64,000 bases of DNA from Candidatus Alistipes merdigallinarum (lineage in GTDB: Bacteria > Bacteroidota > Bacteroidia > Bacteroidales > Rikenellaceae): assembly GCA_019119305.1 (NCBI GenBank), contig DWXH01000031.1, forward strand, positions 1 through 64,000, in the 5' to 3' direction. Position 1 is the first letter of the stretch, and every line of letters starts with the position of its first letter. Position numbers and translations under genes: made by a program. Positions 8,004-17,207 of this stretch are shown piece by piece. The notes below the pieces were generated by a model, which was given only the letters and a program-made list of their open reading frames with translations, had not been told where the DNA came from and searched no databases.

Positions 8004-10583
8004 ATGAAATTCAGACTATTCAAAAAAACTATTCCCAATCTCTTAGCGTTGGGAATACTCTTTACATTCTCTTGTTGCGCGAAGCAGGGGAAACACGAAA
8101 TTTGTCGGACTGATGCACTGGACAACCAGGCATGGGAATCTTCAACATGGATTTCTGTTGTTGATGCACCGGTAGTAACGGGTACCGTCGTCGACGGAAC
8201 AAGAGCTGCCGATGGAGCCAACTGGTTTGTATCGACAATTAAAAATCCTCAAAAGGTAACCAGCGCTCGATGGATGACTTCGGCTCTCGGTGTATATGAT
8301 ATATATATCAATGGCGAGTTGATCGGGAACGAAATACTGAAACCCGGTTTCACCCATCATGACAAGACGAAACTGTCTTTCACCTACGATATAACCGATG
8401 CCTTCAACAAAGGAGCGGATGCAGAAAACGTATTGTCGGCACAGGTTACTCCCGGATGGTGGGCAGACAAAATCGTCACTCCGGCCGGTCATGACGGAAT
8501 GATCGGCAAAAAGTGTGCGTTCCGCGGTGTGCTCGAACTGACTTATGAAGACGGAAGCAAACAGCTCTTCGGAACCGACACCCAAAACTGGAAGGCAGGG
8601 ATCGCCGGTCCGGTCACCCATGCCGCCATATTTGACGGGGAGGAATACGATGCCCGGATACTTCCCGGTTACGACACTCCGGACAAGCTGTCAGCACCGG
8701 AAGTGAACGAGGAGTTCAAAGGCGAGTTGGTGCCTTCAAACGGAGCTGAGATCTATTTCCGTGAGGACCTGGCCCTCGCCCCTGTAAAAGCCTATGTTTG
8801 GGAAGGCGTTACGGACGAAAGCGACGAGGCTTTCGGTAAAATCGTGGTCAAAAAGGAATACAAAGCCGGAGAACCGATGACCGTTAAACCGGGAGAGAAT
8901 CTGGTGATCGATTTCGGTCAGAATTGTGCAGGTGTTCCTTCATTCGTGTTCGATGCAGCCGAAGGGACCGTTTTGGAATGCATCACATCCGAGCTTCTGA
9001 ATGACGGCAACGGAGCCAAAAGCCGTGGGATGGATGGTCCGGAAGGCAGTGTTCACCGCCTGAACCTCAGAATCCCCGACAGCGGAATGAAACTGAAATA
9101 TACATTCGGAAATTCCGCAGGCGATGCCTCCTATCGTCCGAGATGCACCTTCTTCGGCTATCGTTTTGTCTCCATCACCGCTTCTGACGAGGTAAATATT
9201 AAAAAGATCGAGTCTATTCCGGTTACTTCCATTTCAAAAGAGATGGAGTGCGGGACCATCACCACTGGAAACGAAATGGTGAACAAACTGATATCCAACA
9301 CCCTGTGGGGACAACGTTCCAATTACCTCTCCGTACCGACAGACTGTCCGCAACGTAACGAACGACTGGGTTGGACGGCTGACACGCAGGTATTCACAGA
9401 AACCGGTTCGTTCTTTGCGAATACCGCGTCATTCTTCCACAAATGGATGCGCGACATGATGGACACCCAAAGTGAAACCGGCGGTTTCCCGGGCGTTGCA
9501 CCGCTCAGCCAATACGGGAATGACATGATGCGTTTAGGATGGGCCGATGCCGGAATCATTGTTCCCTGGACCATTTGGAAACAGTTCGGCGATACCGAGA
9601 TCATCGACCAGTGCTGGGAATCGATGGATAAATTCATGAACCATATCAACGACACCAAATACGACCACAACACATTGATCCCGGAAAACGGGAACTATCA
9701 GTGGGCTGACTGGTTGAGCTATGAGCCGCTGGAAAGTTGCGGAGGCGGAGCATTCGGTAAGGAGGGTCCTCTTCCCGAAACCATCGACTATTGGAATTAC
9801 CTGAGTGCCTCTTATTGGGTCATTGATGCAGAAATGATGCGCGATATGGCTGCTGCAACCGGACGCGATGCGGCACGGTATGAAAAGATGGCCGCTGATG
9901 CCAAAGCATATATCAAGGAGAAATTCTTCACTCCCGAAGGGAAATTCAAGACCGAAATCCTGAATACGATGCAGACTCCGGCGTTGTTTGCGCTGAAGAA
10001 CGGAATTTTGGACGGCAAGGCCAAAGAAGATATGATCGCTCGTCTGAGACAAAACTTTGCAGAGCACGACAACTGCCTGCAGACCGGTTTCCTTGGCACA
10101 TCTATCCTCATGCCTACCCTTACGGAAAACGGCATGTCGGACATCGCATGGGAATTGCTGCTTCAGCGGAAAAATCCCAGCTGGCTCTACTCCATCGACA
10201 ACGGTGCAACAACCATTTGGGAGAGATGGAACAGCTATATGATTGAAAACGGTATGGGACCGAGAGGTATGAACAGCTTCAACCATTATGCTTACGGAGT
10301 TGTCTGCGAGTGGATTTGGGAAAGCGTTGCAGGTATCGCATCAGATCCGGCAAATCCGGGTTTCAAACACATCATCATGAAACCGGTTCCGGACAAGAGA
10401 CTCGGTTCGGTCGATGCAGTGTATAACTCTGCATCCGGGTGCATCAAGAGCTCGTGGAAATACGAAGGTGACAAATGGATATGGAATTTCACCATTCCTG
10501 AAGGCTGTACGGCATCCGTTACCCTTCCGGGCGAAACCGAAGCCAAGGAGTATACAGCAGGCGAATACAGTGTAACCAAATAA
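8004..10583 (+). CDS. GH78 alpha-L-rhamnosidase, lipoprotein
   Basis: An 859-residue enzyme expected to remove terminal alpha-L-rhamnose from glycans or glycosides. It begins with a signal peptide ending at a lipobox-like SCCAKQ, so it is probably anchored in the outer membrane or periplasm. An N-terminal beta-sandwich lies near residues 60-230, with SALGVYDIYINGELIGNEIL. A second beta domain contains LVIDFGQNCAGVPSF near 310. The (alpha/alpha)6 catalytic barrel begins near 410, with the acidic motif DCPQRNERLGWTAD near 445 and GATTIWERW near 735. A C-terminal beta domain closes the protein. It is a single-gene unit, far from the rhamnose operon at 31.7 kb, but would feed the same pathway. 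Confidence 0.92.
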   Translation: MKFRLFKKTIPNLLALGILFTFSCCAKQGKHEICRTDALDNQAWESSTWISVVDAPVVTGTVVDGTRAADGANWFVSTIKNPQKVTSARWMTSALGVYDIYINGELIGNEILKPGFTHHDKTKLSFTYDITDAFNKGADAENVLSAQVTPGWWADKIVTPAGHDGMIGKKCAFRGVLELTYEDGSKQLFGTDTQNWKAGIAGPVTHAAIFDGEEYDARILPGYDTPDKLSAPEVNEEFKGELVPSNGAEIYFREDLALAPVKAYVWEGVTDESDEAFGKIVVKKEYKAGEPMTVKPGENLVIDFGQNCAGVPSFVFDAAEGTVLECITSELLNDGNGAKSRGMDGPEGSVHRLNLRIPDSGMKLKYTFGNSAGDASYRPRCTFFGYRFVSITASDEVNIKKIESIPVTSISKEMECGTITTGNEMVNKLISNTLWGQRSNYLSVPTDCPQRNERLGWTADTQVFTETGSFFANTASFFHKWMRDMMDTQSETGGFPGVAPLSQYGNDMMRLGWADAGIIVPWTIWKQFGDTEIIDQCWESMDKFMNHINDTKYDHNTLIPENGNYQWADWLSYEPLESCGGGAFGKEGPLPETIDYWNYLSASYWVIDAEMMRDMAAATGRDAARYEKMAADAKAYIKEKFFTPEGKFKTEILNTMQTPALFALKNGILDGKAKEDMIARLRQNFAEHDNCLQTGFLGTSILMPTLTENGMSDIAWELLLQRKNPSWLYSIDNGATTIWERWNSYMIENGMGPRGMNSFNHYAYGVVCEWIWESVAGIASDPANPGFKHIIMKPVPDKRLGSVDAVYNSASGCIKSSWKYEGDKWIWNFTIPEGCTASVTLPGETEAKEYTAGEYSVTK

Positions 10584-10729
10584 ATCGGGTCCGGGATCGC
10601 GGTAAGATTTTATTTCTGCTATCCTTAATTCGATAAACGAAAAAGAATTCTTACGGTCCGAACCACCCCTCCGGATCCTTTTGACAGGGAAAGGAGCGAA
10701 AGGCCGGGAAAGAGCCAATAGTAACAGAT

Positions 10730-11053
10730 ATGGACATCCTCGATATTCAGGAATATTGCCTTTCGTTTCCGGATGCTGTGGAAACGACGCCGTTCGACGA
10801 AACGACACTCGTCTATAAGGTCGGAGGGAAAATGTTCCTGCTCACCGATATGGAGGACGGACGGTGGATCAATGTCAAGTGCGACCCGGATCGGGCTATC
10901 GAACTGCGTGAACGATACGAAGAGGTGACTCCGGGATGGCACATGAACAAACGACACTGGAACACCATCCGTATCGATGGAGACCTGCCCGCACAACTGA
11001 TCCGGGAGTGGATCCGCGACTCATACAATCTGGTCGTCCGGACTCGCAGGTAA
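10730..11053 (+). CDS. MmcQ/YjbR family protein
   Basis: A 107-residue protein of the YjbR/MmcQ (DUF419) family. It shows the start DIQEYCLSFPDAVETTPF, the central GRWINVKCDPDRAIELRERY and the end PGWHMNKRHWNTIRIDGDLP. The fold resembles a double-wing DNA-binding protein, but no cellular role is established. It is cytoplasmic and transcribed alone, ending at a hairpin. Confidence 0.88.
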   Translation: MDILDIQEYCLSFPDAVETTPFDETTLVYKVGGKMFLLTDMEDGRWINVKCDPDRAIELRERYEEVTPGWHMNKRHWNTIRIDGDLPAQLIREWIRDSYNLVVRTRR

Positions 11054-11076
11054 TCCATCCGAACAACCTTTAACGA

Positions 11077-11113
11077 AAGCGGGGCGCAATCAATAAAAGA
11101 TTGCACCCCGCTT
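11077..11113. terminator. hairpin terminator between YjbR and YeiH genes
   Basis: A 15-bp stem with one mismatch: AAGCGGGG and GCAATC on the left pair with GATTGC and CCCCGCTT on the right. The genes on both sides converge on it. The following T content is modest, so termination efficiency is uncertain. Confidence 0.6.
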
Positions 11114-11220
11114 CTTCAATCAACCAAACTAACCATTTATCTAACCAAACCTTTTTTACAATCAATCGTCCCGACAAAACAACCGCAACAAATTCTTCAG
11201 TCAATCCAGTTAACCTGGAT

Positions 11221-12282
11221 CTACATCAACACAGGAACCAAATATTTAACCATCAGATAACCTCCGCCCAACAACCACACGTATAACAACAGTGCCAACA
11301 CAAAAGGTCGTGCACCAGCCTTACGGAACTTTTCGATACTGGTCTCGGCCCCGAGTGCGGTCATGGCCATCGTCAACAAAAACGTATCGAAGGCATTAAT
11401 GAAATCGACGACATTGTGAGGCAGCAGGTCAAATGAATTAAAAGCGATTACGGCAAGGAATCCCAAAGCAAACCAGGGAATCGCCAAACGGCCTTTTGTA
11501 TCGGACGACACCGGTTTGCGGCCGGTACGTTTTCTGTTGGCCGCCCGGACCGCAGACACCGAGTACCCGACAACCAGCAGCACCGGAACCAGCATCATGA
11601 CCCGAATCATCTTCACGATAATCGCAGAACCGGAAATCTCCTCCCCGAGTGCATTCCCGGCTCCGACCACGTGGGCCACTTCATGAAGCGTCGAACCTAT
11701 ATACAACCCCATTTGGTCTGACGAAAGCGACAACACGCCGTTCCGATAGAGTACCGGATAGAGAAACATCGACAACGTTCCGAAAATAACGACCGTTGAG
11801 ACAGCCACCGCCGTTTTGTAAGGTTTGCTGTGGATCGTCGACTCGGCACCGAGAATCGCCGCTGCCCCACAAATTCCGCTTCCGATCGAGGTCAACAGGG
11901 CGATACCGCCATCCATTTTCAACCACTTCCCGAGTTGTACACCCAGCAGGATGGTCGTCGTCACGATAATCGCATCGATCAATATGGCCGGGAGGCCTAC
12001 CGCCACGACATCCTGAAACGTAAGCCGAAATCCGTAGAGAATAATCCCCAGACGCAATATCTTTTTCGAGCAGAACAGAATGCCGGGAACCCACGTTGCC
12101 GGCAGACGGTTTCGCAAACTGTTGGCGTACAGCATTCCCAATATGATCCCGATGATCAGCGGGCTGAACGACAGATGTTTCATCACCGAAAAATCGCTGA
12201 TATAAAACGCCGCACACGAAAACAGGGCGATCAACAGCACCCCGTGCAGCATATTCCCCCTCTGTTCACTCAATTTCATCAT
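11221..12282 (-). CDS. YeiH/UPF0324 family putative sulfate exporter
   Basis: An integral membrane protein of about 353 residues with roughly ten helices. Family hallmarks include the SPLIIGIILGMLYANSL opening, LRLGIILYGFRLTFQDV and an internal repeat. Members are annotated as conserved putative sulfate exporters, but transport has been shown for very few. The frame is open to 12375; I place the start at one of the two adjacent ATG codons (12282 or 12279), because upstream residues do not fit a membrane protein start. It is a single-gene unit. Confidence 0.82.
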   Translation of the reverse strand: MMKLSEQRGNMLHGVLLIALFSCAAFYISDFSVMKHLSFSPLIIGIILGMLYANSLRNRLPATWVPGILFCSKKILRLGIILYGFRLTFQDVVAVGLPAILIDAIIVTTTILLGVQLGKWLKMDGGIALLTSIGSGICGAAAILGAESTIHSKPYKTAVAVSTVVIFGTLSMFLYPVLYRNGVLSLSSDQMGLYIGSTLHEVAHVVGAGNALGEEISGSAIIVKMIRVMMLVPVLLVVGYSVSAVRAANRKRTGRKPVSSDTKGRLAIPWFALGFLAVIAFNSFDLLPHNVVDFINAFDTFLLTMAMTALGAETSIEKFRKAGARPFVLALLLYVWLLGGGYLMVKYLVPVLM

Positions 12283-12472
12283 AGCCGATATTATTTTAAC
12301 CGTTTTTTTGACTCCGCAAAAGAAGAACTTTTTTATCATCCCCACCAGACACAAATCGTTATACATTATAACCAAAAGTTATAAAAACCATCCAACCCAT
12401 ATCTATTTAAAAACATTCAAACCCGACTGCTACATCCTATCGGTCCAAAAATCACATACAACAAGATTCATA

Positions 12473-12511
12473 CAAAAAAGAATCGAGCCGCCTGAGGAGA
12501 GGCGACTCGAT
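12473..12511 (-). terminator. rho-independent terminator of glyA
   Basis: On the minus strand ATCGAGTCGCCT pairs with AGGCGGCTCGAT (one mismatch), followed at once by CTTTTTT. It lies about 30 bases after the glyA stop codon. Confidence 0.85.
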
Positions 12512-12540
12512 CTTCAATGCTTATCTATATTACGGATGTT

Positions 12541-13821
12541 TTACCAAGCGAACAAGGGATATTGTGCCATCAGCTCATTTACCTCTTTGCGTACTGCTGC
12601 AATATTCGCCTCGTTTTCGATATCGGAAAGGACACGGTCGATCATATCGACAATCAGCTCCATCTGCTCCTCTTTCAAACCACGCGTCGTAATAGCCGGA
12701 GTTCCGACCCGAATACCCGATGTCTGGAACGGAGAACGGCTGTCGAACGGCACCATATTCTTGTTGGTCGTAATGTCGGCGCGGACCAATACCTTCTCGG
12801 CCTGTTTACCGGTCAGTTCCGGGAATTTCGTCCGCAGGTCGATCAGCATCAGGTGATTGTCTGTTCCATCAGAAACCACTTTATATCCACGTTTCAAGAA
12901 CGCAGCAGCCATTGCCTGTGCATTCTTCTTCACCTGTGTCTGGTAAACCTTATACGACGGATCGAGTGCTTCGCCGAACGCTACGGCCTTGGCTGCGATC
13001 ACATGTTCCAGCGGACCGCCCTGGATCCCCGGGAAAACCGCCGAATTGATCATGGCCGACATCTTCTTCACTTCCCCTTTCGGCGTCTTGATTCCCCATG
13101 GATTCTCAAAATCCTTACCCATCAGGATCACGCCTCCACGCGGACCACGAAGCGTCTTGTGCGTCGTAGAGGTAACGATATGCGCATATTTGACCGGATT
13201 ATCCAGCAAGCCGGCGGCAATCAGACCTGCCGTATGGGCCATATCGACCATCAGCAGCGCCCCCACCTTATCGGCAATCGCACGCATGCGGGCGTAATCC
13301 CACTCACGGCTGTAAGCCGAAGCTCCGCCCACGATCAATTTGGGTTTGCACTCCAGTGCCAGACGTTCCATCTCATCGTAATCGATGCGACCGGTCTCTT
13401 CGTTCAGTTTGTAACCTACGGCCTTGTAAAGGATACCCGACGTATTGACTGGAGATCCATGCGACAAGTGTCCGCCATGAGCCAAATCAAGACCCATAAA
13501 AGTATCTCCCGGTTTCAATACCGTAAGAAAAACTGCCATATTGGCCTGAGCACCCGAGTGGGGTTGGACGTTGGCATATTCTGCGCCGTAGAGCCGACAC
13601 AGACGGTCGATCGCCAGCTGTTCGACCTGATCGACAACCTCGCAACCTCCGTAATAACGGGCTCCGGGATAACCTTCGGCATATTTGTTGGTCAATACAG
13701 ACCCCATCGCCTGCATGACCTGTTCACTGACAAAATTTTCAGAAGCAATCAGTTCGATTCCGTGCAACTGCCGCTGCTTTTCATCTTCCAGCAGTGCGAA
13801 TAGTTTTGTATCCTTCACCAT
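12541..13821 (-). CDS. glyA: serine hydroxymethyltransferase
   Basis: A 426-residue PLP enzyme that converts serine and tetrahydrofolate to glycine and methylene-tetrahydrofolate. It supplies one-carbon units in the cytoplasm. Signature segments include [40 protein letters not shown] and the PLP-lysine motif [15 protein letters not shown]. The frame extends further upstream, but the family start is [14 protein letters not shown] at 13821. It is transcribed away from fabG, with a TACCTTTG box on the minus strand at 13862-13869. A terminator follows. Confidence 0.97.
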   Translation of the reverse strand: MVKDTKLFALLEDEKQRQLHGIELIASENFVSEQVMQAMGSVLTNKYAEGYPGARYYGGCEVVDQVEQLAIDRLCRLYGAEYANVQPHSGAQANMAVFLTVLKPGDTFMGLDLAHGGHLSHGSPVNTSGILYKAVGYKLNEETGRIDYDEMERLALECKPKLIVGGASAYSREWDYARMRAIADKVGALLMVDMAHTAGLIAAGLLDNPVKYAHIVTSTTHKTLRGPRGGVILMGKDFENPWGIKTPKGEVKKMSAMINSAVFPGIQGGPLEHVIAAKAVAFGEALDPSYKVYQTQVKKNAQAMAAAFLKRGYKVVSDGTDNHLMLIDLRTKFPELTGKQAEKVLVRADITTNKNMVPFDSRSPFQTSGIRVGTPAITTRGLKEEQMELIVDMIDRVLSDIENEANIAAVRKEVNELMAQYPLFAW

Positions 13822-13861
13822 AAGTTCTGTTGTTTTAAGTTTCACCGTCTCAACGACGCTC

Positions 13862-13869
13862 CAAAGGTA
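13862..13869 (-). promoter_or_regulatory. likely -7 box of glyA
   Basis: On the minus strand this reads TACCTTTG, a full TAnnTTTG match, 40 bases before the glyA start. No good TTG box is found at the usual distance. Confidence 0.45.
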
Positions 13870-13922
13870 GTAAAAAAGAGCAAGAAAACCCGACGTTTTA
13901 TACGCCATCTCGAATAAATTCG

Positions 13923-13930
13923 TATCTTTG
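13923..13930 (+). promoter_or_regulatory. likely -7 box of fabG
   Basis: TATCTTTG matches TAnnTTTG and sits 54 bases before the fabG start. The upstream box is not clear. Together with the glyA box it makes this a divergent promoter region. Confidence 0.45.
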
Positions 13931-13984
13931 CGATACTCCGGTGCGAACCGGAACCGTATTTATCAGTAACTTAAACCATAACAA

Positions 13985-14731
13985 ATGAAATTACTCGAAG
14001 GAAAAGTCGCTATCGTCACCGGCGCCGCAAGAGGTATCGGAAAGGCCATCGCCATGCGATTTGCCGAAGAGGGCGCTTCCGTCGTTTTCACCGATCTGAA
14101 AGTCGATGAGAACTTCCAGAACACGGAAAAAGAGTTGCAGGCATTGGGAGTCAAGGCCAAAGGCTACGCTTCGAACGCCGCCGACTTCGAAGACACGGCC
14201 AATGTCGTTGCCCAAATCATGAAGGATTTCGGACGGATCGACGTATTGGTCAACAATGCCGGAATCACCCGCGACGGATTGATGATGCGTATGAGCGAAC
14301 AGCAATGGGATATGGTCATCAACGTGAACCTCAAATCGGCGTTCAACTTCATACACGCCGTAACCCCGATCATGATGAAACAAAAAGGCGGAAGCATCAT
14401 CAATATGGCTTCAGTTGTCGGTGTTTCGGGCAATGCCGGACAGTGCAACTATTCGGCTTCGAAAGCCGGACTGATCGGTCTCGCCAAATCGATCGCCAAA
14501 GAGTTGGGGCCGCGGGGCGTACGGGCCAACGCCATCGCTCCGGGATTCATCATCACGGACATGACCAACGCGCTGTCGGACGAGATCAAGGCCGAATGGG
14601 CCAAACAGATTCCGTTGCGTCGGGGCGGTACGCCGGACGATGTCGCCAAAGTCGCCCTGTTCCTCGCTTCGGACCTCTCTTCTTATGTCAGCGGACAGGT
14701 TATCAACGTCTGCGGAGCAATGAACACCTGA
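13985..14731 (+). CDS. fabG: 3-oxoacyl-[acyl-carrier-protein] reductase
   Basis: A 248-residue short-chain dehydrogenase that reduces 3-oxoacyl-ACP with NADPH in fatty acid synthesis. The Rossmann motif is GAARGIGKA and the NNAG motif is present. The catalytic Ser is in NMASVVG and the YSASK motif supplies Tyr and Lys. The C-terminus (YVSGQVINVCGAMNT) is typical of FabG. Other fab genes are not adjacent, which is common in Bacteroidetes. A strong terminator ends the unit. Confidence 0.92.
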   Translation: MKLLEGKVAIVTGAARGIGKAIAMRFAEEGASVVFTDLKVDENFQNTEKELQALGVKAKGYASNAADFEDTANVVAQIMKDFGRIDVLVNNAGITRDGLMMRMSEQQWDMVINVNLKSAFNFIHAVTPIMMKQKGGSIINMASVVGVSGNAGQCNYSASKAGLIGLAKSIAKELGPRGVRANAIAPGFIITDMTNALSDEIKAEWAKQIPLRRGGTPDDVAKVALFLASDLSSYVSGQVINVCGAMNT

Positions 14732-14760
14732 TTCGTCAACCGACACATGCAATACACACA

Positions 14761-14799
14761 AAAGGGTACCGCACCGCTGCGATACCCTTTTCTTTTTTT
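14761..14799 (+). terminator. rho-independent terminator of fabG
   Basis: AAAGGGTA pairs with TACCCTTT, with an inner CGCA/TGCG stem, followed by TTCTTTTTTT. Confidence 0.9.
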
Positions 14800-14903
14800 A
14801 CACACGACCGACCTGAACCAGCCAAGCCTTCGACGCCTTTGGGCCACATGCACGACCTTCTCTGGCCGGCACGTACACAATTCCCTTTGCGGAATCTTTC
14901 GAT

Positions 14904-15437
14904 TTACAACGCTTTCAAACGATCGATCAACCGGGGCAACAGGGCCGGAATTGCATGTTCCTCCTGAGCCGTATAGAAATTTTCGTCTATCTCAATCGCC
15001 TTGTCCGTCGCTATGCCATCAACGATTGCCGGTTTGGCCAACGGATGTACGGCCAAACGCCGTCCCTTTGTAACGCCAGCCTTTTCAAACAGCAAGGCTG
15101 CAGCACAATGTCCGATCATGATCTTCCCTTTCTGTCCGAAATTCTGAAGCACCTGCAACATCTCTACATTATAAGGTTCCGCGCTATGTTCCTGAAATAC
15201 AGGTACGGCATCGCCACATGAAAAAACCACCCCGTCGAATTCATCCTCATGCCCTTTCAACCGGGCGACGACATCGTCGGCAATCAACCGGATTCCCGAA
15301 TTGGTTTTGATCTCCGTTGTAGGAGCTACCGCATAGACCCGATAATCGATACCATTTTCATAAAACATCTCCAGATACTGGAAAAGTCCCGAACCGTTGA
15401 CCGGATTTACGGCCAACACTGCAATTTTTGCTGCCAT
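14904..15437 (-). CDS. DJ-1/PfpI family protein
   Basis: A 177-residue cytoplasmic protein of the DJ-1/ThiJ/PfpI superfamily. The nucleophile elbow is GHCAAALLF with Cys111, and the segment DEFDGVVFSCGDAVPVF is characteristic. Members act as glyoxalases, deglycases, chaperones or redox-responsive proteins; the substrate here cannot be told. It is divergent from an HxlR-type regulator, and each gene has a near-identical dyad exactly 26 bases before its start codon. This strongly suggests regulation by that HxlR protein, perhaps in response to electrophiles or oxidants (inference). Confidence 0.82.
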   Translation of the reverse strand: MAAKIAVLAVNPVNGSGLFQYLEMFYENGIDYRVYAVAPTTEIKTNSGIRLIADDVVARLKGHEDEFDGVVFSCGDAVPVFQEHSAEPYNVEMLQVLQNFGQKGKIMIGHCAAALLFEKAGVTKGRRLAVHPLAKPAIVDGIATDKAIEIDENFYTAQEEHAIPALLPRLIDRLKAL

Positions 15438-15463
15438 AGTCGTTTTTTTTACGGTTAAACATC

Positions 15464-15480
15464 AGTTACAAAGAATAACT
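15464..15480. promoter_or_regulatory. operator-like dyad upstream of the DJ-1 gene
   Basis: AGTTACAAAGAATAACT has AGTTA/TAACT arms with a 7-base centre. It ends 26 bases before the DJ-1 start and lies just downstream of the predicted transcription start. A near copy stands in front of the HxlR gene. Confidence 0.6.
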
Positions 15481-15496
15481 TTATTATTTTTGTTTA

Positions 15497-15527
15497 CAAA
15501 CATAGTGCAAATCGCACCAAAAACCAA
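15497..15527 (-). promoter_or_regulatory. promoter of the DJ-1 gene
   Basis: On the minus strand TTG (15527-15525), 20 bases, then TATGTTTG (15504-15497). This is a full match to the Bacteroidetes promoter. The predicted start of transcription near 15490 places the 15464-15480 dyad in the early transcribed region. Confidence 0.6.
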
Positions 15528-15548
15528 GAAATAACCTAATTGTTAGAT

Positions 15549-15566
15549 AGTTACAAGGAGATAACT
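15549..15566. promoter_or_regulatory. operator-like dyad upstream of the HxlR gene
   Basis: AGTTACAAGGAGATAACT repeats the 15464-15480 dyad with two substitutions or insertions in the centre. It ends 26 bases before the HxlR start codon, the same distance as on the other side, suggesting autoregulation. Confidence 0.6.
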
Positions 15567-15592
15567 AACCATAAGAACCAGACAGATAGAAC

Positions 15593-15952
15593 ATGAAAAA
15601 TTTTCATCATTCGGGAGATTGTCCGATCCGGGATGTATTGTGCCGTTTGGGAGACAAATGGTCGATGTTGGTATTGATCACCCTGCATGCCAATGGAGTG
15701 ATGCGGTTTGGAGAAATACAGAAAACCATCGATGACATATCCCACCGGATGCTCTCCGTAACCCTACGGTCTCTGGAAAACGACGGCATGATCGAACGTA
15801 AGGCCTATGCCGAGATTCCGCCCAGAGTGGAGTACCGGCTCAGTCCACGGGGAGAGCGTTTGATTCCGCATCTTGAATCGTTGGTCGAGTGGGCATTGAC
15901 GGAGATGGACGACATCCAAAAAGAGCGGGCAGAGAGACTCGCGAACCAATAG
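15593..15952 (+). CDS. HxlR-family winged-helix transcriptional regulator
   Basis: A 119-residue regulator with the HxlR pattern: CPIRDVLCRLGDKWSMLVL at the N-terminus, RFGEIQKTIDDISHRMLSVTLRSLENDGMI as the helix-turn-helix, and RVEYRLSPRGERL as the wing. Cys10 is at the position where several family members sense electrophiles or oxidants; Cys17 is close by. It would bind DNA as a dimer. It is divergent from the DJ-1 gene with matching dyads before both starts, so it probably controls both genes. Confidence 0.92.
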   Translation: MKNFHHSGDCPIRDVLCRLGDKWSMLVLITLHANGVMRFGEIQKTIDDISHRMLSVTLRSLENDGMIERKAYAEIPPRVEYRLSPRGERLIPHLESLVEWALTEMDDIQKERAERLANQ

Positions 15953-16035
15953 TTAATGACCCGCAGCAGCAACAATTACCGGCTGCAGCAACAGGGGTGT
16001 CGAGATATTGACAAATTATTTACACGATGTAGACA

Positions 16036-16049
16036 GTTTGTTAACAAAC
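16036..16049. repeat. 14-bp perfect palindrome
   Basis: GTTTGTTAACAAAC is perfectly palindromic and lies between the 3' ends of the HxlR and chromate transporter genes. Being between two gene ends it is an unlikely operator for either. Purpose unknown. Confidence 0.4.
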
Positions 16050-16080
16050 ATTGTTGACATTCTGCCCCGCCCTGCAAAAA

Positions 16081-16605
16081 TCAGGCGTAAATCAGATAAC
16101 CGGCCACACCCGAAAGAGCTATCAGCAGAATCGGATCGACCCGCTTCAGCGAGGCCAGAAATACCACACCGAAGATCACCCAACTGATCCAATCCGAAAA
16201 GGTGTCGCGCGTAAAAAGTACGGCACCAGCCAGCCCGATCATCGCCAGAATCATCGGTCGCATACCCGTCATGGCTCCCTTAACATAGTGATTGTCGTGC
16301 AGGGCCAAATAAAAACGGGTAACCAGAATCATCAACGTCATCGAAGGCAGACAAACCGCTATGGTCGCCACAACCGAGCCCCATACGCTGTGTGTTACGA
16401 CATATCCGATGTAAGTGGCACTATTGAGCGAAATCGGCCCCGGCGTCATCTGCGACACGGCAATAATATCGGTCAATTCACTGTTCGATATCCAGTCATG
16501 ACGGATCACCACCTCATGCTGGATCAACGACAGCATGGCATATCCGCCGCCGAAACCAAAAAAGCCGATTTTCAGATAGGAGAGAAAAAGCTGCAAATAG
16601 ATCAT
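16081..16605 (-). CDS. chromate transporter family protein, half 2
   Basis: A 174-residue membrane protein with the ChrA half-domain signature: LSYLKIGFFGFGGGYAMLSLIQHEV near the start and VSQMTPGPISLNSATYIGYVV. The CHR family transports chromate or related anions, either as one long protein or as two short halves. This is the second half of a split pair; its start overlaps the stop of the preceding half by 4 bases (ATGA type), so the two are translationally coupled and probably form a heterodimer. The natural substrate may be sulfate or another anion. Confidence 0.85.
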   Translation of the reverse strand: MIYLQLFLSYLKIGFFGFGGGYAMLSLIQHEVVIRHDWISNSELTDIIAVSQMTPGPISLNSATYIGYVVTHSVWGSVVATIAVCLPSMTLMILVTRFYLALHDNHYVKGAMTGMRPMILAMIGLAGAVLFTRDTFSDWISWVIFGVVFLASLKRVDPILLIALSGVAGYLIYA

Positions 16606-17153
16606 GATACCTTACCCTTCTTTTTCGCGTAATAAACATAGGACAATCCGCCGATCGCCCCCACAACAATCAACCACACCGGAGAGAATCCGACGTACCA
16701 CGTCACAGCCAATGCCACAGCCGCACACACGAGCTGCCAGGCACGAAGGCCTTTGGCCAAACCGAAAATCGGAGCCAGCACCAACGCTACAACGGCAGGA
16801 CGCATACCCATGAATACAGCCTCGACCACATGATTGTGTCGGAACGCCGAAAAGAAGAGCGCTATGGTCAGAATGATCGTAAACGACGGAACGACAACCC
16901 CCAGCACCGAACTCAAACCGCCCTTGTACCCATCGACTTTATACCCGACAAACACGGCCGTATTCAGGGCCAATGGGCCGGGCGATGTCTGGGCAAGAGT
17001 CAGCAGATCGAGGAACTCCTTCCGCTCGACCCACTGCCGCCGGTCAACCACCTCCTTTTCGATCAGCGCGATCATGGCATAACCGCCGCCGAACGTAAAG
17101 ACTCCGATCTTGAAAAACGACCAAAAAAGCTGAAACGGTTTATATTTTTTCAT
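16602..17153 (-). CDS. chromate transporter family protein, half 1
   Basis: A 183-residue membrane protein with the same ChrA half-domain: FFKIGVFTFGGGYAMIALIEKEVV and LAQTSPGPLALNTAVFVGYKV. It is followed by an overlapping second half and preceded, 54 bases upstream on the same strand, by rsmE. The split two-gene form is usual in Bacteroidetes and Firmicutes. A short basic tail (YYAKKKGKVS) ends the protein. Confidence 0.85.
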   Translation of the reverse strand: MKKYKPFQLFWSFFKIGVFTFGGGYAMIALIEKEVVDRRQWVERKEFLDLLTLAQTSPGPLALNTAVFVGYKVDGYKGGLSSVLGVVVPSFTIILTIALFFSAFRHNHVVEAVFMGMRPAVVALVLAPIFGLAKGLRAWQLVCAAVALAVTWYVGFSPVWLIVVGAIGGLSYVYYAKKKGKVS

Positions 17154-17207
17154 AACGCCAGACCTTTACAAAACGTCTTATACCTCCTCCCCTGCAAACT
17201 TGATACC

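Noticed and set aside
12517-13803. 428-codon open frame antisense to glyA
   Set aside because: Fully covered by glyA; composition looks like a reverse-frame shadow.
16036-16049. GTTTGTTAACAAAC as a chromosome dimer resolution or operator site
   Set aside because: It is perfectly symmetric but too short and lies between two gene ends; no supporting context, so it is listed only as a palindrome.
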